Assembly: GCF_026151205.1 (NCBI RefSeq)
Contig: NC_087084.1
Location: 8,357,394 to 8,421,393, forward strand
DNA from: Bolinopsis microptera
Taxonomy: Eukaryota > Ctenophora > Tentaculata > Lobata > Bolinopsidae
Direction: 5' to 3'
DNA length: 64,000 nucleotides
The notes under the pieces are model-generated. The model saw only the letters and a program-made list of their open reading frames with translations, made no database searches and was not told the DNA's origin. Below are positions 44,160-55,974 of the stretch, one piece after another; the stretch's first letter is position 1, and every line of letters starts with the position of its first letter. A program made the translations under genes and the position numbers.

Positions 44160-47100
44160 ATGGGTGCTTTCCCTGCGTCCTCCTCAACGAATCATATGTA
44201 AGTAAATGTATATATCCATGTAAATAATATTGATTGCAGGTTTTTGCTTTATTGGCTTCTTGGTAACCACTTTGTTCTTGATTTTGAATTGTTGTACTAG
44301 TGCACGGATGGGCTAGCTTAAGTTGAGCAAGAACATCCCCATTACAAAATTCTCCTATAACTACAATATCCTTTCCATTCTACTCTACATTTATATTATT
44401 TTCAGCGTATCGAGGAACTCTATAGACTCACTAAACCAAGCCATAGCTTCTAGAACACTTCCTAAACCGGGCCACCCCCTTCCCAACAAGATAACTCTCA
44501 ACCTAGAACCTTATGAACGTCCAAATTCTCATGTAAGTCAGGTTGACTGTGCTTCATTCAAAATTCTTCTCATTTTAATAACTGTCTCAATTATTGGCTA
44601 CGAAGTTTTAAGATTCGAGCACTTGCAAAAATGCGAGTTGAGAATGCTGTTCTGTCAAACTCCATCCTTTAATCAATAGACTTTACAGGCCCAGGGATAT
44701 CAAGAGCCCCAAAATTACAACAATCCTCGAGAACGAAAGTACATCCACAACCCTGAACAGCATATGAAAGGTGACAGTGGACAGTTCAGTCAGAGGGATG
44801 TTCCCTTCAGCGCATCCCAGTTCTCCCCCCAACACCAACCCCAACACCAACAAATGTCATCCCAGCAACAAAACATACCAAACCAACACACCCCCTCCCA
44901 GTTTAACTATCAGTCCTCACCACATGATCAGTCCTCTATGCAGCAGTCTCAAGGCAATGGACATTATTCTTCTCAAGGACAGATGGGACATAGTGGACAT
45001 CAGATGGTACCAGGTGGACACCAGATGGTACCAGGTGGACATCAGATGGTACCAGGTGGACATCAGATGGTACCAGGTGGTGGTCAGAATCGGGCTGGGT
45101 ACCCATGCCATCAGCGGGATTTGAATAACTCTGAGGAATTTGATGGGGATCCTTTCGATGAAACCCCAGGTTGGTTTAAGTGTCACGGGTTAGCTTATTA
45201 GTCGTTTTACTTCTATGATTTTATGTTTGTAAATTGTACTTCGATTCATTCTCCTTTAATCTGATTTTTGAAAACCAATTTTTTCAGTTCAAGAGCCGGT
45301 CCAATACTACGAAGAAGAAATGTCCTCAAACATTGCCCCCACCTACAACCCGGGATACGTGGTAAAAGAACCCGCCCCCTTCCAATCATTCGTTAACGAG
45401 CAATTGGAGAGCTCCAGTCATCACAGTGATCACCACAGCAGGGACCGACCCAGAGAAGAACACCACACCTCCGCAGAGAGAAGATTCCACGAAGAGAGGG
45501 TAGGTCAGCACGTGTTGGTGCCCCCGATGGTGCCTGATCATAATAGTAGGAGCGGACATCATGAGAGCCGAAGTGGACATCATCATGATAGCAGACATCC
45601 TGAGGGTAGACATTCCGAGACCAGACATTCCGAGACCAGACATACTGAGGAGAGGCAACACGGACACCAACAAGAGGAGAAACGTCATCACCAGGACAGA
45701 CATTCTGACGACAGAGCCCATCGGAGAGGAGCTGAAGAGAGAGGTCGTCATGGTCATCACTCGGAGGAGAGAGGTCGTCATGGTCATTCCAGTCGGTATC
45801 CAGAGGAGGGAGAGAGGAGTAGGAATGAAAGGTCACGTGGTGGGCACGTTTATCAGGACTCAGTTCAGACTATGAGGGGACTTTCCCCAGCTCACAGGTA
45901 TTTATGTTTTTATGTTATTTATGTTATTTGAGTATATCTAGCTCTAAAGCACGAGCATTGATCCTTTAATGATTGAACTGATTCACATTAGTTTCATCTC
46001 ATAGTGATTATTATAATATAATAGTATAATATTGTGATTGATTTATATATCTCTGAATCTAACTTTTTAACACCCCGACAGCGCCACCGCCTCACCCAGC
46101 ACAGCAGCAGTTCAGAACATCCTGAGCTCTATGAAGGGTCTGGGAGGCTTAACCAATCCCCTGCTCAACAAACCTAATACTTCAGAGGAATCCGAGATTG
46201 GGGCCAGCAATCTTCAGGTTTTTTATTTGTCAGTTTTCTATCGGTATCACAATTTTAGATATGTTGGGATGTTCAGATTTTCAATTACGTTTCTAAATGA
46301 ATCAAGCTGAGCTTAAATAAAAACATTCCAGGTATCTGAACTATTAAGGAACCACATCCGTGAGGTAGCTAAACAGTTGATAGAAGAGAACGGACTGTCA
46401 GGGAGTTTGGACCTGGTGGGTAAGACTGATCAGAATAATAAGAGTGTCAGTCCACTAAAGATAACAACTTCTATGAAACGGAGTGATTCCAAAAAGAGGT
46501 CAAGGTCTATATCTCCTAGAAAGTAAGTTTGATCAAATGTAGTGTTTCGTATTCCCTTTTTTCGGATATTATTATTATGGTAGTTTGCCATGTTTTGGGA
46601 TATCGGTGTATGTTTATTGCGTATGATTGATTCTTGTGACCTGTATGTGTGTACTATAGAGTGTAACTCTAATAATTGAAATATTATATAATACTCCCTG
46701 GAATTTTAGATGTAATAACATAATATGCCATTTTATCAGAAGAAGCTCCAGAAGATCTCACTCCAAAGAACGACGCAGTTCCCGACACAGAAGCCGCCGC
46801 CAACGCAGTCGCAGTCGAGACCGTGACAGCAGACGAGACAAAAAACCAGACCTGGACAACGACACAATCAAGAGAATAATGACAAACAAGTACCCTAAGC
46901 TAGCAGCTACTTTGAAAGCAGGGGAGAGGCTGGTGGAGGAACACCACAGCTCTCCGATTGAGACCATGCTTACACAGCAGCATGGTCAGATTCCTGTTTC
47001 CATTCCTACAGGTGCACTGCCTCCCCCCACAGGGGCGTTTCCTCCTCCTGCTGGGGCCTTGCCTCCTCCTCCTCTACTTAATTGTGAGTTGGAAATACTG

Positions 47101-50100
47101 GTCTTAGTGATTGTGGCCAAATCATCGAAAGGAGAATTGGTTTTTTACCTGGTTAACAGTCTTTTAAATACATTAGTTACAATATATTTTTGATTGAACT
47201 TGAAAGGTTATACAAATTCATTAGTCATATTGACTGTAAACTGGATTTGTTGATACGAATAGAATTTCTTCTGAATTACTATAATCAATCTAATGTCAAT
47301 GATTTCGATCTAAAAAACCACATTTCACCAGATGGAGGCGTTCCAACCACAATGTACCAACAGTACGCCTCTTTCCCCGGACTTCCCCGTCAGTTTAACA
47401 TGCCACCTGTATCCAGTAGCGGAGTAGTGTCTGGGTATAATCCCATGCTGACTTCTGGAGGGGTAGGTGGATTTATTGAGGTGTTTTGAAAACTGAGTCG
47501 GTGTGAGTTGTCAATTGTTTGATAACATTGGATATCCGGTTTCCCGTTTCTGATATACCATTTAATTAAGGTTGTGTTTTTGGGATATTTCGAGAAAATA
47601 TGTTCCCCTTTTTTCTTGTTTAATATGTTTAGACCACTTACTGAGCCCTATTCCCGCCAGATGTTACCCCTGCCCTCAGCAACGGCTCCTGAACCTCCGA
47701 AACTAATGACTGGCCCGATGCCAAACAGGGAGAAGAGAGTGGGTGTTGATCAGGGCAATCTTCTCAGATGTACGCCCTGCAACCTGAACTTCAAAACTAA
47801 GAAGGTTTGGTGTTTTTAAATGTTCTATATTGTTATCTACATTTATTATTATCGTTGTCTTGATGTTGTTATTGTGATTTTTGTTTTGATATTCTTTTAT
47901 TTGATAGAAATCAAGGGTTGTTTTTTATGAATTTGCTATTTTTTGATGATGATTTGTTTGGTTCTTTAAAATATATAAATTGAGGCTGTAAAACATTTAT
48001 TTTTGGCTTTTGCTGTCATTTAAAAAAAATCATCATACTGTGTACGGACTTTTGACTACATTTACGTTATTTTTTGTTGTTACTTTGCTGTTTGACCTAT
48101 ACTAATAATAATGGTCGCAAATTGATAAATTTTTCTTCTTATAATTTTCATTTAGTTTCTGTACATTTTTAAATTGTTGTTCTATTAAATTATTTATCAT
48201 TTAATAACAAAATATTGAAAACTTTTTTAACTACACATTTTCAAGTTTTAAATTTCTTAACGTTAGTCATACTATTTTAGTTTAAGTCCTCATCTCTATT
48301 TCATTAGTTTCGGTAGTTCCAATTTTTATTTTTGAATATCTGGTTTTTAAACGTTTTATAATTCTATTCTTTCGCTTTTCGATAGTCAAGTAAATGTTTT
48401 ATAACGATTAAATTAAATTAAAAATATCAATTTCAATTTAGATACAATTATATTTATTTTTGCGTTTTCATTACTTGACACATAGATCATAAATGGTTCG
48501 AGCCCCTGAAAAAAATGTCAATCACCTTTTTAATATCTTTAGCTGAGAATTGAGATTTTAAATCGATTTTTAATCGACATTTCGTAGTTATTTCTTAAAT
48601 CGTTGCTAAATAATTTAAGCTGCATTTATTTCCATTAAATGTATTGTTAGTTCTTAAAAGTCACCCCCAATGTTTCAGGACGAACCCCAATCTGGTCCAC
48701 TAAGTCCTGTAGAAATAAGTATCACATCTCCGGCTCCAAAACCCATCCCCCAGCTTGTTTCCCCTCCAAAAGAAGATGTGGATAGGATCACCCAGCCGGG
48801 GCATGTCTGGGTACACACTATCTCTGGCATGCACGAGATCAAAGAGTCTGACCTGGAGGTTTTGGTCTCTCTAAGGGGTTTGGACCTGCAAGAAAACACG
48901 GCGGGAATAAAGCGGACCGTCGATATTCTGCAGTTTAAGTGGAGTTTTGAGGTGACGAGTTTGGCATCAGGATGGGAGGACATCTCAGAAAATGCTGATG
49001 AGAGTCTGGAAATGATTAAAAGTCTTCACAAGAAGACATGGGAGGATGGTAAAGCGTTTTTGAAGAAAAGAGGTTGTAATGAGCTGGTCACTCAGGTGCG
49101 TGAGAAAGAACTGTGGGACATACTCCAACTGATCGGTGACGACGTGAACGGAATCATCAACACCCTTCACAGCCACGGCAGACCTCTCCCTCCCCAGAAC
49201 CCTTCCTACAGATGGGCAATAGAAGATCAGCGCATTGCCATCCTCCAACACATCCTGCCATTACAAGACCTGGCATACCAAGTACCTCCTGACAAGTTCA
49301 AATACCTGGACAAATGGGGGGATGATCTTCAGAACATTCGTCATGAGATGCGGAAGAGCATTGATGTGGCACAAGCCCTGATCGGGAACAATTTCGAGGG
49401 AAGTACAACCTGGGAAGAGATACAGAAGCTTATTCAGGCATGCCTGGACACGCTCGATGCACTGAAAAACATGTGCTTTGAAGAGAGCTCTGCGTATATG
49501 AAGAAACAGAAGCTGCAAAAGGATTTGGTCAGCAGGAGGGTGCAGATCGGGAATTGTTTCAATCAGACCAGGACTGATTTGGTGCATTTTAAGGAGTTTG
49601 CTAAGGAGAAGATGTCGGAAGCTGCTCCTTTTATCCACCTTCATTTGTTGGAGTTCAGGAGGCAGAAACTGATTGATCTAGTTCAGAATATTGCGTCGCT
49701 TTAATTAAAGCTCTAGTCGTTTTGTAGTGTATCGTTTAGGGTTCTTTCTTTAGGTTTGTAGTTATCGTTTACCTGGAACTGGTGAAAATATTAGTATGTC
49801 CGTTTTAATGGATCCGTTTTTACTTCTATTCATGCGGATTAGTTTCCGAGTTTCCGAGTTTTCCTTCAGTTAAAGTTTAACGGATTTTCAGAGTATAAAA
49901 CGTTAGCACTTAGCAGTGTTATGTATCATCGCAACATATATAATGTAATGTATCTTGTTGATTGTTTCGAACTATATAAGTAAGTAACGATTTGAGCATG
50001 TAAAAGGAGTTTGGGATATTATTATGTTATATTTACTAATTTATTTTGTAAACAATTTGGACCACATAATTAATTAAAATTTCGAAACTATTTAGAATAC

Positions 50101-52326
50101 AGCCTATCTGTAGCATTTATTTAATATAAAGAAACCCACTAAAAAGGGTCAAAAGACTTTCAGGAGACATTAATGTTTGAAATTTATAATTCTTTTTTTT
50201 CAATATTGCCATTTTAAACATTTTTGGCCTTTTTTTCGTCTTCGACACAATTAGAAACTTTAAAAATTATGAGGTTTTGGCTTATATCATTAAACCTTCC
50301 AATTAAATTTTCAAAATAGTCTTTGTTGCAAGAATAATTCTATTGTATTTATTCTATCTATTGTCGATTTAAATTATTGACTAATTCATTAGTTCCAATA
50401 TTAGCATCTTCATTTTGTTTAAGCATTCTTAGCTAGATCATCATTGAAATATCATTAAATACATACCTGCACTGGCAAGCATTGATGAAAATTAGTTCCT
50501 CGGCTCTATGCCAGTCTTGTTTGTCCAATAGTTTTAGCTTTAAATGTACCCGAAGTTAATTACAACATTATTAATTAGATTATTACGCTCACAACCTGGA
50601 TTGTATGTAATATTTTATTAATAAATTAATTAATTGGTTAATTAATTAATTAAATTTAGGTTAATTAACTAAATTCCTTCCTCACGCAGCCGTTCCTGGA
50701 TCACATAGACACGAACCTGCACAAGAAGAGATTCACAGCCTACGTCAAGGACAAGCTAACTAGCAAGAAGAAAAAGGTTCATCCCTGCGAAATGTGCCAC
50801 CTTGTCTTCACTGCTTCCTTAGATCTAGCAAATCATCAGATCGGGGAGATTCATCTTGCTGTTACCTCCGTAAGTTGGGTAATGTTTCCGAAATTGTTAG
50901 TTGTTCGTAGGTAATGTAGTGTAAAATAGAGACGGCCAACCAGATCAGTCCTACAAGGGCGTACCTGTGATTACACACTGCACTCACACAGCCGTATCAC
51001 GACCAATAATCACAATAACGCACGGTAAACAGTATCGTACACTAGTTCAACAGGGTGGATACGATATTTAGTATCGTATGATTAGTTAAATAGGAAGCTG
51101 GAAGATACGATATGTATAATATGTAGTATCGGGTAATGAGTTAAATACGAAGGTGCTAGTATCGTACAATAATGTAACCACAAACCTTCACAAGCAGTCA
51201 GCGTCAGTGCTGTAACGGGATTATGTATACGATAAAACGGGTATCGCTCTAAACTCTTATACACAATTAGGTGCAGTATTACATTCAATTCGATCGAATG
51301 ACTATAATTTGAATTCTAAGTTAGGGATGTACAAAGGAAACAGAAAATTCGAACAATAAGTTTCGGAAGTAAAAATATATAAACTTTGACCAACAAATCT
51401 TCACTAACCTATCTAATCTTACACTCATCCAAATGGTTTTTTCCACTATTAACTAGAATATTCTAAAATGATAACTATGCTAATATACTGCTGTAACCAT
51501 TTTACCACACATCACTATATCGGGGGACTATAATATCCCCCGGGAAGAATGAAGATTTAATCGACGCTCGTAACAAACAAATATCCAAAAAATCCCTGTG
51601 ATATAAATCACGTGATCTCATAAATAAAATCCACACATTTCACTACAGGAGGTGAGTTTAAGTCCTGCCAGAGAAGAAAAGAAAGAAGAGGGATGTCAGG
51701 AACCTGTGGCAGCTGCTGCAGGGAGCTCAAATAGGGGAGAAAAAAGAAGAGAGATAGAAAGGGAGGTTAGCGAACGGAGAGGATACCATCCCAACCAGCA
51801 TGAAATACCTCCTCCCCCACCACCCACTTACTACGACCAGAGGCAGGTGGAAAGTTTCTGTCATGACGTTTATGATGCGAATTTGGTAGTGGAAGAGCAA
51901 ACGGCAAACGAGAGCATTCGAGTAGAGGTGTTTAGGAGGGAGAGTGTGATAAAGCACGGAAAAGATCTGTTGACGGTGTCGAGAGTGAGAATGGAGAAGA
52001 TGATGAGAGAGGCGAGAACAAAGGAGGATGTGTTGGAGATTTTGAAGTTTATCCAGACTCAGATGGTGGGACAGCGAGTATACCTGACGGAGAGAGTGAA
52101 AGCGAGGTGTGAGGAGTTAGTGGGAGAGGGGAAGATGATGCCGGGTAAGGGGTACGGACATTATAGATCAGATATGAGAGGAAACAGTAAGTTCCTGGGA
52201 TGGTATGTCCAAAAAATCAACAAGCTTATGGACACGGCGAGGGAGGCAGAGAGGATACCGCCGGAGAGTCTAATATCAGGGATGTTGGGTCTGACGAGAA
52301 TCTGCACTCTCCACGCTCGGTTTTAG
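44160..52326 (+). CDS. RS-domain protein with U1/matrin-type C2H2 zinc fingers (spliced)
   Basis: Coding exons joined in frame: 44160-44197, 44406-44532, 44689-45169, 45288-45897, 46082-46217, 46332-46522, 46740-47083, 47332-47462, ~47646-47804, 50690-50869 and 51649-52326. The start of the ninth exon is uncertain. The product has a Gln/His-rich N-terminus with four GHQMVPG repeats, a His/Arg/Glu-rich block, a helical segment (VSELLRNHIREVAKQLIEEN), an RS domain (KERRSSRHRSRRQRSRSRDR) and a Pro-rich stretch. Zinc finger 1 is split over the intron after 47804 (CTPCNLNF... then ...DHIDTNLH, spacing C-x2-C-x12-H-x5-H). Finger 2 lies wholly within 50690-50869 (CEMC...NHQIGEIH). The helical C-terminal exon ends at TAG 52326. 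RS plus U1-type fingers indicate a nuclear pre-mRNA processing factor. The ortholog was not identified. Confidence 0.8.
48679..49704 (+). CDS. Alternative terminal exon of the RS/zinc-finger gene
   Basis: An acceptor (TGTTTCAG) opens a 341-codon frame in phase 0, matching the donor at 47804, and ends at its own TAA. It lies between the two halves of zinc finger 1, so splicing to it removes both fingers and replaces the C terminus. The encoded protein begins Pro/Ser-rich and is then mostly helical (SLEMIKSLHKKTWEDGKAFL, then FVHFKEFAKEKMSEAAPF-like segments). No family was recognised. It could instead be a separate gene with its own ATG at 48670, but that ATG lies in the acceptor. Confidence 0.65.
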   Translation, partial: DEPQSGPLSPVEISITSPAPKPIPQLVSPPKEDVDRITQPGHVWVHTISGMHEIKESDLEVLVSLRGLDLQENTAGIKRTVDILQFKWSFEVTSLASGWEDISENADESLEMIKSLHKKTWEDGKAFLKKRGCNELVTQVREKELWDILQLIGDDVNGIINTLHSHGRPLPPQNPSYRWAIEDQRIAILQHILPLQDLAYQVPPDKFKYLDKWGDDLQNIRHEMRKSIDVAQALIGNNFEGSTTWEEIQKLIQACLDTLDALKNMCFEESSAYMKKQKLQKDLVSRRVQIGNCFNQTRTDLVHFKEFAKEKMSEAAPFIHLHLLEFRRQKLIDLVQNIASL

Positions 52327-52344
52327 GTATTTGAGTAAGTAGAA

Positions 52345-52510
52345 GTTCGTACCTTGTGTACAGAACATTTTGAGTATGGTTAGTAATGGGAGGTTCGTAC
52401 CTTGTGTACAGAACAATTTGAGTATGGTTAGTAATGGGAGGTTCGTACCTTGTGTACAGAACATATTGAGTATGGTTAGTAATTGGAGGTTCGTACCTTG
52501 TGTACAGGAC
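52345..52510 (+). repeat. 48-bp tandem repeat in the 3' UTR
   Basis: About 3.5 copies of GTACAGAACATTTTGAGTAT-GGTTAGTAATGGGAGGTTCG-TACCTTGT lie just after the stop codon of the RS/zinc-finger gene. Each carries TTGTGTACAG, and the copies differ at a few bases. Confidence 0.9.
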
Positions 52511-52620
52511 ATAGTAAGTAGTAGGAGTAGTAACTTGGGGAGTATTGAAGGAGGTCGAAGGATCAACAGCAGGTGGAGAGTGCAGGAGACGGTACTACAT
52601 CTTCGTCAGTCAAAGAACAT

Positions 52621-52765
52621 CAGAGACAGTTTAGAAGGGACAGTTTAGGAGGGACAGTTTAGGAGGAACAGTTTGGAAGGGACAGTTTAGGAGGGACAGT
52701 TTAGGAGGGACAGTTTAGGAGGGACAGTTTAGGAGGGACAGTTTAGGAGGGACAGTTTAGGAGAG
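52621..52765 (+). repeat. 14-bp tandem repeat
   Basis: About ten copies of GGGACAGTTTAGGA with small variants (GGAACAGTTTGGAA). Probably in the same 3' UTR or just downstream. Confidence 0.9.
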
Positions 52766-54512
52766 AGTATAGGGTAGCAAGTGTGTAATTTTTTCCTTTT
52801 CACCCTTTTGAAAAAAGGCAATAGTGAAAGGTTACGAATGGAGGTTTTTGCAGAAAAACGTGGATTTTGGAGAACGAGATAGGTGGGTTTAAATATGTCG
52901 TGTGTTCGTTCGTTACCATGCAACGAAAAAGTTGGGCGCGCGCGAGGATTGCTTGCGGAGATGTGATGTATAGATAGCCTGTGATCTATGAATGCGCGGC
53001 GCGACTGTGTATATGATGCATGTAATGTATAATATTACTATTAGGTAATACACCCAATTTGTACGTGGCACGCGTAGTGTATTGATGTGTACACGAGTAT
53101 ATATAATTGATTCACGATGTCAATCCTTCGCAGCTCGGTGAGGCACAGTGGTGCATCTCGCCGATCTACCGAAGGTAGAGAAGCGTTGGTTGCGAGAAGC
53201 GTTGGTTGCGAGAACCATTATTTGATGCGCGCGCGCGACCCAGTAGTGCATTGCGCTACAAATATATAATAGTTTACCTTTGCTGATAATTTCTTGAATT
53301 ACAGATACAAGTTAAGTTCTACGGCAATTGAACTGAATTTCAAGTGTTTCCCGTATTTGATGCATAATTGATCAATATTATTATCATGAAGATTGAAGTG
53401 AGCTGATTGGAGCTTATAGTTATACTTAAATTTATAGTAAATGTGAAATGGAAATCTAGCGTCCGCCAAAACGAAACAACGGGCGCAATTCTTGTTGTAT
53501 CACGTGTCGTGTAATGAAACCTGTGGATTTTATTTATGAGATCACGTGATTTATATCACGGGGATTTTTTTAATATTTGTTTGTTACGAGCATTTTTTAT
53601 ATGCGCGTAATTGTTTCAAAGTTTATATATATATATTATGTTTACTTTCGAAACTTATTGTTCGAATTCTCTGTTTCCTTTGTACATCCTTAACTTAGGA
53701 TTCAAATTATAGTCATTCCATAAAATTAAAAGTAATACTGCATCTTATTGTGTATAAGAGTTTAGAGCGATACCCGTTTTATCGTATTTATAATCCCGTT
53801 ACAGGCTACACTCTACAGCACTGACTGCTTGTGAAGGTTTGTGGTTCCATTATTGTACGATACTAGCACCTTCGTATTTAACTCATTACACGATACTACA
53901 TATCTAATCGTATCTTCCTATTTAACTAATCATACGATACTTAATATCGTATCCACCCTGTTGAACCCGTGTACGATACTGTTTACCGTGCGTTATTGTG
54001 ATTATTGGTCGCTATACGGCTGAGTGAGTGCAGTGTGTAGTGTGAGAATACTTGTGAGCAGGCAGAGTTTATCACAGATACGCCCTTGTAGGACTAGTCT
54101 GGTAAGCCGCCCCTATTTTACACTATAAAGCTTTAAAATCAATATTTAGATAAGACCATGATCAAATTGTCGTTATAAATCTTTATAAAATTCCAATAGA
54201 TCTAACCTGATTCTATAGTAAGCTTAGGTAAATAACAATGACTAACCCACACCTCTGCAGAAGATGGGACCCCGCCCTGATGTTACCGGAGCAGAACAAA
54301 CCAAGGCGTACCCGGTATCCTGGTCTCACCTCCCTACTAACAGTACGCCTCTTTTTACACACTCTTATTATTGATTTTAAACTTATAGTGTTTATCAATA
54401 TTATCATAGCATTAGGGATCTAGGTAGTATCATTAGGGATCTAGGCAGTATCCAAGAAGCCCGACTAATTATGACATGATGGTAAACAGATCATAATATT
54501 AATTATGGTATC

Positions 54513-55321
54513 TTGGATGCAATTAGATACGATATGTTTACCATGCCCATCTCAGTAACTCCCTCCACTGCAGTGGTTAAGGGGGAGATAAATGCGGAAA
54601 TGTCCGGGGGAGACCGAAAAAAGCCCCACACTAAGCGCCCCCGGGTCAAGCGGTCTAAAGAGGCCACAGCCCGCCGCAACCAGAAAACACACTCAACACA
54701 GGCAAAAAACAAAGCTAAAAAAGCAGCTGCTAACCACAATGCACAGTGGTCAAGCACTGCACCCACCGCCACCCACCAACCATCCAGAACCTGCAGGCCG
54801 GGCCCGTCGTTTAATGTTCAGGTAGCTCTGAACTCGGGCTCACCTACGGAAGAGGCACGCCGGGATCTCATGAGGTTCCTGGCGTCGCGGATCGCGGAAA
54901 TGACCTCGACATCCGTGTCAATCTCACTTAGAGATAGCCGGATAGTCAGGGATCAGGTTGTCCTGGTGTGCGATGACAGGGCCTCCCAGAGCGTAGTGAC
55001 AGAGCTGCTTGGAGACAGGGAAGATCTCAGGGTCGTCACTGGACCCACGTGGCGACGTTACGCATTCGGAGGGCCCGGATACCTCACTAACCTCACTGGT
55101 GGGCAAATTGTTTGAAGTTTCTCCAACGGCAGAATCCGGACTTGCCCGCTAACTCGTTGAACTTTGTGTCCATTAACAAGGGGGGCTGCAGCCCGACAGT
55201 GTACGTGGACGTTGGTGAGGCTGGCCATATCTACTTAAGTGGGAATGGCTGCAAACTCAATACTATGACCACTACTGTCACGCTGCGACCAGCCAACAGC
55301 AGTAGTCAGCGCACCAATTAA
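54513..55321 (+). pseudogene. GC-rich retroelement ORF1 remnant (DUF4780-like), frameshifted
   Basis: The first frame (54513-55115) has a basic, nuclear-localisation-like segment (KKPHTKRPRVKRSKEATARR), then an acidic/hydrophobic domain ending TWRRYAFGGPGYL. The following frame (55112-55321) continues with FLQRQNPDLPANSLNFVSIN, TVYVDVGE and LSGNGCKLN. Together they resemble the DUF4780 domain found in invertebrate retroelement ORF1/Gag-like proteins. The base composition (over 50% GC) differs sharply from the neighbours, which suggests a recent arrival. A frame change near 55100 breaks it. The assignment rests on general pattern only. Confidence 0.5.
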
Positions 55322-55432
55322 GGTGACTGACTCACTGGCCACCTCGAATGGCCAGAGCCCGAGGACCTCATCTTCGGACACAAATTTTTATCAATTTTAT
55401 CAATTTTAACAAACAAAAAAAAACCTGCTTTC

Positions 55433-55675
55433 TTGGGGCGGCCAACGAAATTAGCAAAAAAAATTGAGGTGAGAAAGATTAAAACTTTATTCAACTGGAT
55501 GAGGAAATGGAAATTTTCAGAACCTCTAAATAGTCTAACAGATTTTCACAGATTTAACAGTAAACTATTTTCTTCAGAAATGACAGTGAGTGATGCTATC
55601 AAAGACGAACAAGAGTTCGCTAAAACCTTCTGTTACGAGTGCCGACTGAAACTCAACAGTCCTGAGGTAAACTAA
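55433..55675 (+). other. Exon-like open frame of unknown origin
   Basis: About 80 codons (LAKKIEVRKIKTLFNWMRKW, then TFCYECRLKL) end near a possible donor (CCTGAG|GTAAAC) at 55668. CYEC hints at one half of a zinc motif. No start or partner exon is seen. It could be host or transposon derived. Confidence 0.3.
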
Positions 55676-55974
55676 ACTTCTAAATTGCTTGATATTTCGT
55701 TTAAGTAATTTTAAAAGTCACATCTATTTTATTTTGAGTCTCACTTCCGGCTCTTAGAACGGTCACAACATTTACAGTGGTGACTGGTGAGTGGCTCTAG
55801 ATCGGTTCTGAACCGGATATAAATTATAAACATGTTGAAGAAAAGGTCCCGACCACCCCTGGATAAGTTTTTGACTTGACTGCGCTCGTTATAGAGAGGT
55901 TATCAGTGTTTAGTGTTTGTTAATTGGCCTTATTCTTCAAGCTTATCAATCTGCTATTACTTGACATGATGATG

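Larger units (their letters stand above)
50917..54126. mobile_element. Long inverted repeat enclosing the last exon of the RS/zinc-finger gene
   Basis: The left arm (50917-51638) and right arm (53519-54126) are inverted copies with many small differences. Examples are TAGTGTAAAATAG/CTATTTTACACTA at the outer ends, ACAGTATCGTACAC/GTGTACGATACTGT, and ATAAATCACGTGATCTCAT with its complement at the inner ends. The left arm has an extra ~150 bases at 51390-51545. The inner left end is 10 bases from the splice acceptor of exon 51649-52326. The arms resemble the TIRs of a foldback transposon, possibly flanked by TA. Alternatively two copies of one repeat inserted in opposite directions. Confidence 0.75.

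Noticed and set aside
44323-44405. Upstream extension of the 44406 exon as a separate small protein
   Set aside because: The sequence before 44406 is intron ending in a standard acceptor; the exon joins in frame to the ATG exon at 44160.
45386-45836. Minus-strand frames over the His/Arg-rich exon
   Set aside because: Antisense shadows of a low-complexity coding exon; no domain, no splice support.
52345-52765. Regularly spaced repeats that could suggest a CRISPR array
   Set aside because: The repeats abut with no unique spacers, and the context is a eukaryotic 3' UTR.
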